Positions 63,953 to 64,000 of a stretch of 64,000 nt of DNA are shown in pieces. This DNA is from Bathynomus jamesi (taxonomy: Eukaryota; Arthropoda; Malacostraca; Isopoda; Cirolanidae). The stretch spans positions 49,864 through 113,863 of the forward strand of contig JAJOZX010012103.1 in assembly GCA_023014485.1 (NCBI GenBank). The letters run 5' to 3'. The notes beneath the pieces are model-generated. The model had not been told where the DNA came from. It worked only from the letters and a program-made list of their open reading frames with translations, and made no database searches. A program made the position numbers and the translations under genes. Positions within the stretch are counted from its first letter, which is position 1. Each line of letters begins with the position of its first letter.

Positions 63953-64000
<48 letters not shown>
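63953..64000. repeat. (TA)n microsatellite to window end
   Basis: Continuation of the tract interrupted by the Tc1 insertion. Confidence 0.97.

Overview
This 64 kb window looks like arthropod nuclear DNA. It carries many CCTAA/TTAGG arrays (the ancestral arthropod telomere unit) scattered between old repeats, CR1-like LINE copies with (TCTC)n tails, DD41D mariners, Tc1 and Merlin copies, and many nested hAT-type insertions. A crustacean is my best guess, but this rests on the repeat flavour only. There is no bacterial-style operon, no rRNA gene, no CRISPR array and no convincing intact host gene. Almost every open frame that means anything is a transposase or reverse transcriptase, mostly broken.

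Layout. 1-4.1 kb: simple repeats, a Merlin-type transposase fragment, foldback elements beside TTAGG arrays, and a 32-bp minisatellite. 4.4-7.2 kb: a decayed LINE, then two copies of an unassigned short element whose ends are tandem GACAATTCAGCGC units, each with its own perfect 8-bp target duplication. 7.5-9.1 kb: a hAT-like element holding a mariner-derived hairpin. 10-14 kb: a decayed I/Jockey-group LINE (endonuclease, RT, RNase H) split by a 620-bp palindrome. 14-17 kb: a hAT C-terminus and a long-TIR element with a small cysteine-rich reading frame, itself hit by a hAT MITE. 17-19.7 kb: LINE fragment, DD41D mariner, a perfect 170-bp hairpin, a hAT MITE.

19.7-31.8 kb is the most interesting block. 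A 2.7 kb transposon (TAGGGTGG ends, 8-bp duplication) lies next to a 9.2 kb long-TIR element with an exon-fragmented protein on the minus strand. The larger element was later hit by a hAT MITE, a Tc1 element and a second TAGGGTGG transposon of 3.5 kb. A third relative lies at 55.9-59.1 kb and a fragment at 54.8-55.3 kb. All three full copies encode the same kind of protein: D in an (H/F)xDG(K/R) motif, D in D(T/S)TxxNTG, a CxxH-type motif, and E in an (A/V)ERxV motif. I read this as a hAT-like DDE family that I cannot name.

32-44 kb: hAT elements with perfect 8-bp duplications, one carrying introns and a TTF/ZMYM-type transposase, a nested mariner, a decayed SET-domain fragment, and one possible host exon at 34419-34602. 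44-46.4 kb: a tRNA-derived SINE, three near-identical tRNA-like sequences in a direct/inverted array, and a LINE fragment. 47.3-48.8 kb: a GA-rich decayed charged-repeat reading frame on the minus strand. 49.4-53.6 kb: three head-to-tail CR1-like copies. 53.8-55.9 kb: Penelope-like remnants, a MITE and a mariner remnant. 59.4-61.6 kb: three hAT elements nested inside one another. 62.7-63.95 kb: a nearly intact Tc1 element broken by one stop codon, inside a (TA)n tract that runs to the window end.
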